7,081 bases of DNA, taken from positions 1-7,081 of the forward strand of contig JAHIMN010000214.1 of assembly GCA_018896395.1 (NCBI GenBank), read 5' to 3'. The translations under genes and the position numbers were made by a program. Shown here one piece after another: positions 1 through 6,137 of this stretch (position 1 is its first letter; every line of letters starts with the position of its first letter). Below the pieces are notes generated by a model that saw only the letters and a list, made by a program, of their open reading frames with translations, did not search any database and was not told the origin of the DNA. Source of the stretch: Verrucomicrobiota bacterium (GTDB lineage Bacteria; Verrucomicrobiota; Kiritimatiellia; JAAZAB01).

Positions 1-1772
1 ACGCTTTTCTGAATGCTACGCGGCGTTATGTTGTGCTCATTATTATAAGCCCCCTGCAGACGGCGACGGTCCTCCATAACCGCCAGCGCGCGACGCATGG
101 AGTCGGTCACCCGATCCGCATACATAATCACGCAACCGGCCACATGCCGCGCCGCGCGGCCGGCTGTCTGGATCAGCGCCGTTTCCGACCGCAAAAAGCC
201 TTCCTTGTCCGCGTCCAGGATGGCCACGAGCGACACCTCCGGCAGGTCCAGTCCTTCGCGCAGGAGATTAATGCCCACCAGGCAGTCCACCTCGCCCTTG
301 CGCAGGCCGCGGAGCACCTCCACCCGCTCAATGGCGTCAATATCCGAATGCAGGTACGTAACCCGCAGACCGGCCTCGGTAAGATAATCGCTCAGGTCCT
401 CGGCCGTCTTCTTGGTCAGGGTCGTCACCAGCACGCGCTCGTGGCGCTCGGCCCGCGCGCGCACTTCCTCAATCAGGTCGTCAACCTGGCCTTTCAACGG
501 ACGCACCGTGACGACCGGATCCAGGAGGCCCGTGGGCCGGATGATTTGCGGCACCGGCGGGGGCGACACCTCGCGCTCATAGGGGCCCGGCGTGGCCGAC
601 ATGCAAATGATTTGACCGGTTCGGCCAAGAAACTCGTTGAACGCTAACGGCCGGTTATCGCGCGCCGAGGGCAGGCGGAATCCGTGCTCGATGAGCACGT
701 TCTTGCGCGCCTGGTCACCGTTAAACATCCCGTGCAGTTGCGGCAGGCTGACGTGGGACTCGTCCAGGACAGTCAGGAACTCGCCGGGAAAATAATCCAG
801 CAACGTGGCGGGCGGCTCGCCCGCGCGCCGAGCGCTGAGGTGCCGGGAATAATTTTCGATCCCCGAGCAGTAGCCCATTTCACGCAGCATTTCCAAGTCG
901 TACATCGTACGCTGTTGAATGCGCTGGGCCTCCAACAGCTTCTGGTTGGCCTCGAACCAGGCAACGCGCTCTTCCATCTCCGCGCGAATGCGCGGCAGGG
1001 CGCTTTCGATGCGGTTGGCCGGCATCACAAAATGCTTGGCCGGCGAAATCGCCAGGATCGTCAACGCCCCCTGCACGGCGCCGGTCAGCGTGTCAATGCG
1101 TTCCAGGCTTTCCACCTCGTCCCCGAAAAACTGCGCGCGCACGCCGGCGGTGGAATATGACGGGAAAATATCCAGCGTGTCGCCCCGCACACGGAATGTG
1201 CCCGGCTGGGGCTCGTAATCGTTGCGGGTGTACTGGATATCCACGAGCTGGCGTAAAAGGCGATCGCGATCGAGGCGCTCGCCCCGCTTGATGGTTACCA
1301 GCATCTCGCGGTAATCCTCGGGCGAGCCCAGGCCGTAAATGCACGAGACGGAGGCCACGATGATCACGTCGCTGCGGTTCATCAGCGAATTGGTGGCCGA
1401 GAGCCGCAAGCGCTCAATATCCTCATTAATGGAAGCATCCTTCTCGATATAGGTATCGGTCTGCGGAATGTATGCCTCCGGCTGATAGTAATCGTAGTAA
1501 CTGACAAAATACTCCACGGCGTTTGCGGGAAAACAGGTTTTCAGCTCCTGAAAGAGCTGGGCCGCCAGGGTCTTGTTGTGCGAAACGATCAGTGCCGGCT
1601 TGCCCCACCGGGCAATCACGTTGGCAATCGTGAAGGTCTTACCCGAGCCCGTCACGCCTTCCAGGGTTTGGAAGCGCTCTCCCGCCTCTAAGCCGCGGAC
1701 CAGGGTTTCCATGGCCTGCGGCTGATCGCCCGCCGGCGCATACGGCGCCTTGAGTGAGAAGAGAGAGGACAT
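1..1772 (-). CDS. uvrB: UvrB, excinuclease ABC subunit B (3' end cut by window edge)
   Basis: DNA-damage recognition helicase of nucleotide excision repair: loaded by UvrA, it verifies the lesion and then recruits UvrC for incision. The frame is open from the ATG at 1772 to the window edge, giving 590 residues without a stop. Visible motifs: PAGDQPQA (13-20), Walker A TGSGKT (41-46), the lesion-probing beta-hairpin YYDYYQPEAYIP (92-103), the Walker B-like DESH (337-340), MSATPG (391-396), and helicase motif VI QTAGRAARH (535-543). Positions match E. coli UvrB almost residue for residue. The visible end, AYNNEHNITPRSI (575-587), is the usual segment before the C-terminal UVR domain, so about 80 residues, including the UvrC-binding motif, should lie outside the window. 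The start is the only ATG before the conserved block, but no Shine-Dalgarno sequence precedes it; the leader is heptamer repeat. It lies downstream of nadA with a 181-bp spacer and no functional link. Confidence 0.98.
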   Translation of the reverse strand, partial: MSSLFSLKAPYAPAGDQPQAMETLVRGLEAGERFQTLEGVTGSGKTFTIANVIARWGKPALIVSHNKTLAAQLFQELKTCFPANAVEYFVSYYDYYQPEAYIPQTDTYIEKDASINEDIERLRLSATNSLMNRSDVIIVASVSCIYGLGSPEDYREMLVTIKRGERLDRDRLLRQLVDIQYTRNDYEPQPGTFRVRGDTLDIFPSYSTAGVRAQFFGDEVESLERIDTLTGAVQGALTILAISPAKHFVMPANRIESALPRIRAEMEERVAWFEANQKLLEAQRIQQRTMYDLEMLREMGYCSGIENYSRHLSARRAGEPPATLLDYFPGEFLTVLDESHVSLPQLHGMFNGDQARKNVLIEHGFRLPSARDNRPLAFNEFLGRTGQIICMSATPGPYEREVSPPPVPQIIRPTGLLDPVVTVRPLKGQVDDLIEEVRARAERHERVLVTTLTKKTAEDLSDYLTEAGLRVTYLHSDIDAIERVEVLRGLRKGEVDCLVGINLLREGLDLPEVSLVAILDADKEGFLRSETALIQTAGRAARHVAGCVIMYADRVTDSMRRALAVMEDRRRLQGAYNNEHNITPRSIQKS

Positions 1773-1780
1773 AGTAAGAA

Positions 1781-1808
1781 GAGGTCAGAGATCAGAGGTC
1801 AGAGGTCA
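1781..1808. repeat. Tandem heptamer block, four copies of GAGGTCA
   Basis: Four head-to-tail 7-bp units: GAGGTCA, GAGATCA, GAGGTCA, GAGGTCA. The block begins 8 bp upstream of the uvrB ATG, so in the uvrB mRNA it occupies the usual ribosome-binding region and reads as TGACCTC units. It is inverted relative to the larger block at 1881-1950 and matches 1894-1921 as a 28-bp inverted repeat with 25 identities. The unit is directly visible; any function is inference. Confidence 0.9.
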
Positions 1809-1871
1809 GTAAGCAGTTCTTGTTTCCTGGTTTTTGGTTCCTGGTTTTCGATTTACGCTATACGCTCAAAG
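1809..1871. repeat. Degenerate period-7 spacer between the two heptamer blocks
   Basis: The 7-bp phasing of the neighbouring block continues with different units: GTAAGCA, GTTCTTG, TTTCCTG, GTTTTTG, GTTCCTG, GTTTTCG, ATTTACG, CTATACG, CTCAAAG. TTCCTGGTTTT occurs twice, 14 bp apart (1824 and 1838). The stretch is AT-richer than the flanking blocks and would be most of the loop of the predicted hairpin. I see no convincing promoter for uvrB in it. Confidence 0.65.
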
Positions 1872-1880
1872 TGTTTTTCC

Positions 1881-1950
1881 GTCCTCTGGCCTATGATCTC
1901 CGACCTCCGATCTCTGACCTCTGATCTCTGAAATCTGACCGCTGACCTCT
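1881..1950. repeat. Tandem heptamer block, about ten copies of GACCTCT-like unit
   Basis: Ten consecutive 7-bp units, consensus GAYCTCT: GTCCTCT, GGCCTAT, GATCTCC, GACCTCC, GATCTCT, GACCTCT, GATCTCT, GAAATCT, GACCGCT, GACCTCT. The array stops 3 bp before the nadA stop codon. The consensus is the reverse complement of the unit at 1781-1808. Copies nearer nadA are more diverged (GAAATCT, GACCGCT). Heptamer tandem repeats (STRR) are known in filamentous cyanobacteria; whether this family is related is unknown. Confidence 0.9.
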
Positions 1951-1953
1951 GAT

Positions 1954-2976
1954 TCACTTCACTTCCAGCATTCTGGTCAGGGCTTTGCGGGCGTTCACGC
2001 GCAGAGGCTCGCTCACGCGTACGATCTGCTCTTCCGGCCACTGCTCCAGCAGGGCCAGAAGCTTGGCTTCCGTCGTCAGGATCATATTCCGGCAGACCGA
2101 TTGCCGCAGCGGCACGATCGTCAGCCGCCCGCGATGCTGGCGCGCCAACCGGTCCACCAGGTGAAACTCCGTGCCAATGACCACGGTTGTTCCTGCCGGC
2201 GCCGCTGCGACGTACCTGATGATCTGGGAAGTGGAGCCATGCTCATCCGCCAGGCGGGCGGCGGCCGCAGGCGTTTCCGGATGCACAATGATTTTCGCAC
2301 CCGGATACCGTTGGCGGGCCGACGTGATATCGTCCACCGCAAAGGTATGCACGTGGCAATATCCCTTCCAAACCAGCACCTGCGCGCGCGTGATTCCATC
2401 CACACCCACCCCACCCCATTTTTTCCCGGGATCATAAACCGCCACAGCCTCGTCCGGCAGTCCCAGGTCACGGGCCGTATTCGCCCCGAGGTGCTCATCG
2501 GGGATGAATAGAATGCGCTTGCCCTGGCCTAACACCCACTGAAACACCTTGACCGCGTTGCTCGACGTGCAGGTACTGCCGCCATGTTCGCCACAAAAGG
2601 CTTTGACGGCGGCGGAACTGTTGACATAGACTATCGGGACCCAACTGGTTGCCACCGCCTGGAGCTCCTTCCAGACCTGCTGAACCTCGCGCAGGGGGGC
2701 CATGTCGGCCATGGGACAGCCGGCATGGATATCCGGCATGTAAATTGCCTGGTGCGGAGAGCTCAGGATACCTGCCGATTCCGCCATGAAATGCACACCG
2801 CAGAAAACAATCCGCTCGGCTTCTCTTTCGGCGGCGGCGCGGCGCGATAATTCCAGCGAATCGCCGGTCACATCCACATGCTGGAGCACTTCATCCTGCT
2901 GGTAATAGTGCCCCAGGATGAATAGTTTTTTGCCCCATTGCTTCCGAAGGGCTTTGATGGTTTCGCTTGTGTTCAT
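1954..2976 (-). CDS. nadA: Quinolinate synthase NadA
   Basis: Condenses iminoaspartate with dihydroxyacetone phosphate to quinolinate in de novo NAD synthesis; a cytosolic [4Fe-4S] enzyme. The 340-residue protein has the family signatures in order: LGHYYQ (21-26), GDSLELSR (38-45), FCGVHFMAESA (58-68), MPDIHAGCPMADM (80-92), YVNSSAAVKA (117-126), CTSSNAVKV (136-144), FIPDEHLG (157-164), WKGYCHVH (203-210), HPE (232-234) and GTEFHLVDRL (268-277). The likely cluster ligands are Cys87, Cys207 and Cys295; the spacing of about 120 and 88 residues resembles the longer Bacillus-type NadA rather than the short Thermotoga type. The ATG at 2976 has GAGG 5 nt upstream (2982-2985), which overlaps the end of the FG-GAP remnant. 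Neither nadB nor nadC is in the window, so the iminoaspartate source must be encoded elsewhere. The gene ends directly against the heptamer array. Confidence 0.97.
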   Translation of the reverse strand: MNTSETIKALRKQWGKKLFILGHYYQQDEVLQHVDVTGDSLELSRRAAAEREAERIVFCGVHFMAESAGILSSPHQAIYMPDIHAGCPMADMAPLREVQQVWKELQAVATSWVPIVYVNSSAAVKAFCGEHGGSTCTSSNAVKVFQWVLGQGKRILFIPDEHLGANTARDLGLPDEAVAVYDPGKKWGGVGVDGITRAQVLVWKGYCHVHTFAVDDITSARQRYPGAKIIVHPETPAAAARLADEHGSTSQIIRYVAAAPAGTTVVIGTEFHLVDRLARQHRGRLTIVPLRQSVCRNMILTTEAKLLALLEQWPEEQIVRVSEPLRVNARKALTRMLEVK

Positions 2977-2983
2977 GCAAGCC

Positions 2984-3342
2984 TCATATATACCAATACA
3001 GCGGCCAATATACTACCGGCGCCATGAATGTTCCACCGAAATTCGTCAGGCAACGGGTAGCACCGCTATGACAATGAATGCACCTCTCCGCGCGACCGCG
3101 GTCATACACCACCAAGTCAAAAACCCCGTCGCCATCGAAATCGCCGAAAACCGGAATGCAGGAAGATCCGCCCCAGGGATATCCGTTCAGCACCCAGCCC
3201 GCCACGGGCTAATAGACATACCAGGCACCATTTCAATAGTCATAGAGCGCGAGATCCGCCACGCCACCGTCGTAAACGCCGGCCCCGGTGATCAGCAAAA
3301 CCGCAATGATTCTTACGGACGAATTTCACTTGGCGCACTCAT
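2984..3342 (-). pseudogene. Decayed FG-GAP/VCBS-repeat-like gene remnant
   Basis: An ATG at 3342 with a good ribosome-binding site (AAGGA at 3348-3352) opens a frame that stops after nine codons (TAA at 3315-3313). Shifting frame at that point gives a continuous repeat-protein reading: a hydrophobic stretch VRIIAVLLITGAG, then VYDGGVADLALYD, NGAWYV, WVLNGYPWGG, IPVFGDFDGDGVFDLVVYD, and an end at TGA 2986-2984. Within it, TGA (3235-3233) and TAG (3211-3209) interrupt the first repeat. The two repeats, each of the D.DGDG..DL..YD type with a W-Y strand and a WGG turn, are typical of calcium-binding beta-propeller FG-GAP/VCBS modules in secreted proteins; such proteins usually hold many more repeats. 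One frameshift, two stops and only two blades argue for a dead, truncated copy. The part after the TAG is open for 73 codons from a GTG at 3205, but has no evident ribosome site. It could be a shortened duplicate of a larger gene elsewhere. Confidence 0.75.
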
Positions 3343-3393
3343 TTTTATCCTTCTTTTCAAAATCGATAACTTGGTCCCGGGATTTCAATGGCC

Positions 3394-3408
3394 GCCTGTT
3401 TCACAGGC
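3394..3408 (-). other. Perfect 6-bp hairpin overlapping the lactonase stop codon
   Basis: GCCTGT and ACAGGC flank a 3-nt loop, and the lactonase stop codon lies within the structure. No T-run follows in the direction of transcription, so an intrinsic terminator is not supported. It may protect the mRNA 3' end or be chance. Confidence 0.35.
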
Positions 3409-4507
3409 TCTGTTCAACAAACAGCACACACACCGGCGAGGGCACTTGGATTGTTTGAGTCGTGGGTGAAAGCAGACCCATGGCAGGATCAATTTTGAAC
3501 GTGACAAGGGTGTGGCTGTCCTGATTGGCAACCAGGAGAAAATTCCCGGCAGGGTCAATGGCAAAATTGCGCGGGTTGCGGCCCTGCGTAGAAACATGAC
3601 CGGTTGATGAAAGCATCCCGGTATGGTGGTCGATCGAAAAAATTGCCACACTGTCGTGCCCCCGGTTCGATGCATAAAGGAATTTTCCCGAAGCGGCGAC
3701 GTGGATATCGGCACATGCGTTAAACCCGGCGAATCCGGCGGGCAGCGTTGGCAACATTTGGATCTGCTCCAATGCCCCCTCTTTCCCAATGCAGGCAAAG
3801 ACTGTTACCGTTGAATCCAGTTCGTTGACAACATAAAAAAAACGCCCGTTTGGATGAAAAACCATGTGGCGCGGCCCGGCACCGGGCTTGAGGGAAACTC
3901 CCAGAGGTTCGTGCGGTTTTAAAGTGCCGCTTTTATGGTCGAGAGTGTAGATCGCAATTTTGTCCAACCCTAAGTCTGCAACCAGAAGATACCGATTGGA
4001 GGGCTCCATGATGGCAGAATGCACGTGCGCTGTTTTCTGTTGGGGGGCAATTCCGTGGCCTTTGTGTTGTTCAAAGGCACACAAGGGGCCGATGTGCCCG
4101 TAGTTTTGAAGGGGAAACAGAGCCAGACTGCCGCCCGTGTAATTCGATACGGCAAGCCATTGTCCTGTTTGGTCGATGCTTACATAACAGGGATGCGCCC
4201 CGGCCGTGGATTGGCTGTTGAGCGCAGTCAATTCTCCTGTTTGCCGGTTAATGGCAAAAGCCGTCACTCCGCCGCCGGCCTGACCGTTGAATTCGGCCAA
4301 CTCATTTACCGCATACAGGAAATTCCGGCATTTGCTGGTGCACAGAAATGAAGGATTGGCCACATTTTGGATGTTTCCTGTGGCTGTAAGACGACCGGTG
4401 CAGGGATCAAAACGGAAGATAAAAATCCCCGGATGTTCCTCTTTGGGACCTTTTGCGATGTTGTAGGTTCCCACATAAACCAGAAAAGAAGTTGCGAGAG
4501 GGGGCAT
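3401..4507 (-). CDS. Seven-bladed beta-propeller lactonase (YbhE/Pgl family)
   Basis: Member of the family that includes E. coli 6-phosphogluconolactonase Pgl (YbhE); hydrolyses sugar lactones to the open acids. The 368 residues (E. coli Pgl is about 330) show the repeating blade pattern: VYVGTYN (10-16), a GIFIF strand followed by D.CTGRL (27-40), NPSFL (51-55), YAVNEL (65-70), HPCYVSID (105-112), VSNYTGGSLALFPL (120-133), KTAHVHSAI (158-166), VADLGLDKIAIYTLD (176-190), PGAGPRHMVFHPNGRFFYV (208-226), ADIHVAASGKFLYASNRG (266-283) and NPRNFAIDPAGNFLLVANQD (311-330). Conserved His and Arg residues line the expected site (His161/His163, Arg213-His214). No signal peptide is evident, so it is probably cytosolic. 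The ATG at 4507 lies 27 bp after the small upstream gene and has no clear Shine-Dalgarno, which suggests coupled translation or a misplaced start. Beside an acid-sugar dehydratase and an SDR, an aldonolactone is a likelier substrate than 6-phosphogluconolactone; this is inference. Confidence 0.92.
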   Translation of the reverse strand: MPPLATSFLVYVGTYNIAKGPKEEHPGIFIFRFDPCTGRLTATGNIQNVANPSFLCTSKCRNFLYAVNELAEFNGQAGGGVTAFAINRQTGELTALNSQSTAGAHPCYVSIDQTGQWLAVSNYTGGSLALFPLQNYGHIGPLCAFEQHKGHGIAPQQKTAHVHSAIMEPSNRYLLVADLGLDKIAIYTLDHKSGTLKPHEPLGVSLKPGAGPRHMVFHPNGRFFYVVNELDSTVTVFACIGKEGALEQIQMLPTLPAGFAGFNACADIHVAASGKFLYASNRGHDSVAIFSIDHHTGMLSSTGHVSTQGRNPRNFAIDPAGNFLLVANQDSHTLVTFKIDPAMGLLSPTTQTIQVPSPVCVLFVEQSL

Positions 4508-4534
4508 GGTTACTTCGGTTTTGTTTTATTCTGA

Positions 4535-4741
4535 TTATTGAGCCGCAAAAATATCAGCAGCGTATTTGCTTTCGGAATATCTACGAGGGTCTATATCCTT
4601 CGTGTTGCCCAAACCGGGATAATGCACCGCTGCTTCAAGATTCGCGCCAAATTCTTTGGGCAAAAAGATCGGATCAATATCCGGCAACCTTGCCTTGGGT
4701 ACATTCCATTCGTGCTTCTTTTCGGCCGATTTTGCGCGCAT
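4535..4741 (-). CDS. Small 68-residue protein of unknown function
   Basis: I do not recognise this protein. It starts with an ATG only 4 nt after the stop of the ManD-like gene and ends 27 bp before the lactonase ATG, so it fills an otherwise empty slot in a tight cluster on the same strand. The 68 residues are hydrophilic, with a basic N-terminus (MRAKSAEKKHEW), several prolines (LPDIDPIFLPKEFG, 19-32), and a Gly/Tyr-containing middle (AAVHYPGLG, 37-45). There is no membrane segment, signal peptide or cysteine. Codon use resembles its neighbours. The frame stays open upstream into the end of the dehydratase gene (an ATG at 4801), but that part reads as an antiphase, Pro/Arg-rich shadow, so I prefer 4741. 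The ribosome site is poor, consistent with translational coupling. It could also be the leftover C-terminus of a lost gene. Confidence 0.6.
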   Translation of the reverse strand: MRAKSAEKKHEWNVPKARLPDIDPIFLPKEFGANLEAAVHYPGLGNTKDIDPRRYSESKYAADIFAAQ

Positions 4742-4745
4742 GCTT

Positions 4746-5951
4746 TTACGGCCTGGCCGGCGTTCCGTCGGGCAGGCGGGTTTGGGTCCATTGCTCCACA
4801 ATATCGGTGCACGGGTATTTCGCAGCCAAGGCTTCGTTCACGTCAATTCCCAATCCCGGTTTATTATTGGGATACATATAGCCTTTGCGTACAACCGGCG
4901 TGCCGGGGAACATTTCATAAACCAGCTCCGGGAACCGGCACCATTCCTGCACGCCAAAATTAGGCGCCCAGACATCGAGGTGCAAATTGGCGGCATGACC
5001 CACGGGCGAAACATCGCCCGGGCCATGCCAGGCTGTACGGATGCCGTAATAGTTGGCAAAAAGGATCGCGTCCCGCGCCGGCGTGATGCCGCCCATCTGG
5101 CTGATGTGCATGCGCAAAAAGTCGATGAGCCGGTTTTCGATTAAGATCCGCCATTCGTGCGGGTTATTGAACAGCTCACCCATGGCAAGCGGGGTACAGC
5201 ATACCTGCCTTACATGACGTGACCATTCGATGTCTTCGGGTGCGAGCAAGTCTTCCAGAAAAAACAGCCTGTACACCTCCACGTCTTTTGCAAACTGAAC
5301 CGAATGAATGGGGCTCAGCCGCTCATGAACATCATGCAAAAGCTCGACCGCGTCCCCGAATGTGGAACGCACGTGTTCCATCATTTTGAGCATGTTGGCC
5401 GTGTAAGCGCGCGGGTCGTAGTAAGCGCCCGGGGCCGAGCCTTCGGGCCTGGGCATATCGTCGCTCTTTCCGCCGTATCCGCCCATTTGGATGCGAACAT
5501 GGCGATAGCCTTCCTCCATGAATTTCCTGACATTGTCGGCCACCTCGAGGGGGTCGCGGCCATCGGCATGCGTATAAATAGCGGCTGCTTCGCGGCATTT
5601 TCCGCCCAGCAACTCGTAAACGGGCATGTTGGCCAATTTGCCCTTAATATCCCACAGGGCCATATCGATACCCGAAATGGCATTGTTGAGCACCGGGCCA
5701 TTGCGCCAGTAGCCGTTCACCATTGCCATCCGGAACATCTCTTCGATGCGGGAAACGCGACGGCCCACCACAAAGGGCTTGATGTGTTTTTCAATGGCAG
5801 CCACCACCGCATGCCAGCGCTGCGTGAAGGTGGCACAGCCCAGGCCGTAAAGCCCGGGCTCGGAGGTGATGATCTTTACCACAATCAGCCGCTGGCCTAT
5901 GGGCTGCGTGGTAATGACCTTTACGTCTTGGATGGTGATTTCATTTGCCAT
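4746..5951 (-). CDS. Enolase-superfamily acid-sugar dehydratase, ManD/RspA-like
   Basis: Mandelate racemase/muconate lactonizing enzyme-type protein that should remove water from a sugar acid to give a 2-keto-3-deoxy acid, using Mg2+. The 401 residues match the roughly 400 of D-mannonate dehydratase ManD and E. coli RspA. The N-terminal capping domain covers about 1-115, followed by the barrel. Metal ligands by family alignment: Asp207 (LLHDVHE), Glu233 (FLED) and Glu259 (AMGEL). Catalytic candidates: His209 (D-x-H), His309 (AWHGPGDVSP) and Glu336 (VQEW). These sit exactly three residues before the Novosphingobium ManD positions 210, 212, 236, 262, 312 and 339. Arg153 (HVRIQ) probably equals ManD Arg147, but no Tyr lies 12 residues later where ManD has Tyr159. 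I chose the ATG at 5951 (MANEITIQ) over an upstream GTG at 5990 because GGAGG (5963-5967) precedes it, although 11 nt away. The substrate may be mannonate, gluconate or another acid; family membership is firm, specificity is not. Confidence 0.93.
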   Translation of the reverse strand: MANEITIQDVKVITTQPIGQRLIVVKIITSEPGLYGLGCATFTQRWHAVVAAIEKHIKPFVVGRRVSRIEEMFRMAMVNGYWRNGPVLNNAISGIDMALWDIKGKLANMPVYELLGGKCREAAAIYTHADGRDPLEVADNVRKFMEEGYRHVRIQMGGYGGKSDDMPRPEGSAPGAYYDPRAYTANMLKMMEHVRSTFGDAVELLHDVHERLSPIHSVQFAKDVEVYRLFFLEDLLAPEDIEWSRHVRQVCCTPLAMGELFNNPHEWRILIENRLIDFLRMHISQMGGITPARDAILFANYYGIRTAWHGPGDVSPVGHAANLHLDVWAPNFGVQEWCRFPELVYEMFPGTPVVRKGYMYPNNKPGLGIDVNEALAAKYPCTDIVEQWTQTRLPDGTPARP

Positions 5952-6137
5952 TTTCAATTTTCCCTCCCATATATATATTGATTCTGCCACTCAGGCTCTC
6001 AGTCGGTGACATCTGTCCCGCCACTTTTTGCGCGGTTGGATAGGTTGTTTTTTGTGCATGTCTTTATGTTTTTATTTGGGTATTGTTCGGCATTTTGAAA
6101 TTTAATTTTCCCAATTTGAAATTCCGGTCTTGCCGGC
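5952..6137 (-). other. AT-rich intergenic spacer with weak period-7 repeats
   Basis: This 186-bp gap lies between the SDR stop and the dehydratase start. It has GGAGG at 5963-5967, the ribosome site for the dehydratase gene. TTTGAAATT occurs twice, exactly 21 bp apart (6094-6102 and 6115-6123), in an AT-rich stretch that can be phrased in 7-bp steps. CCGG occurs twice around a 5-nt loop next to the SDR stop, too short a stem to call a terminator. Its size leaves room for a separate promoter, but I see no convincing -35/-10 pair. Confidence 0.45.

Larger units (their letters stand above)
1781..1921 (-). other. Predicted long stem-loop between nadA and uvrB
   Basis: In RNA read from the minus strand, the arm copied from 1894-1921 can pair with the arm copied from 1781-1808: 28 positions, of which 25 are Watson-Crick, two are G-U, and one is an A-C mismatch. 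The loop is about 85 nt (1809-1893). No U-tract follows the stem, so it is not a standard intrinsic terminator. It could stabilise the nadA mRNA 3' end or hide the uvrB start region. The pairing is computed by eye from the sequence; the role is inference. Confidence 0.6.

Noticed and set aside
45..58. Possible frameshift in uvrB at the five-base C run near the 3' end
   Set aside because: With all five C residues counted, the frame continues as RRLQGAYNNEHNITPRSIQKS, the expected UvrB sequence, to the window edge.
33..1160. Long open frames on the plus strand opposite uvrB
   Set aside because: They are antisense to a strongly conserved gene, show no family motifs, and arise from its GC-rich codon use.
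1781..1950. CRISPR array
   Set aside because: Units are 7 bp and contiguous, with no unique spacers, no 24-40 bp repeats and no cas genes.
1853..2041. Minus-strand frame translating the heptamer array into an RSEVRDQ-like peptide
   Set aside because: It comes from reading a 7-bp repeat as codons and overlaps the end of nadA; no ribosome site or other protein-like features.
3233..3235. Selenocysteine or stop-codon readthrough at the in-frame TGA of the FG-GAP remnant
   Set aside because: A TAG eight codons later and a frameshift upstream make decay the simpler explanation, and FG-GAP repeats have no selenocysteine role.
5304..5981. 225-residue plus-strand open frame opposite the dehydratase
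   Set aside because: Antisense shadow; the minus-strand frame carries every expected enolase-superfamily residue.
5952..5990. Upstream GTG start at 5990 for the ManD-like protein
   Set aside because: It would add 13 non-conserved residues and translate through the GGAGG ribosome site; the ATG at 5951 gives the normal family length.
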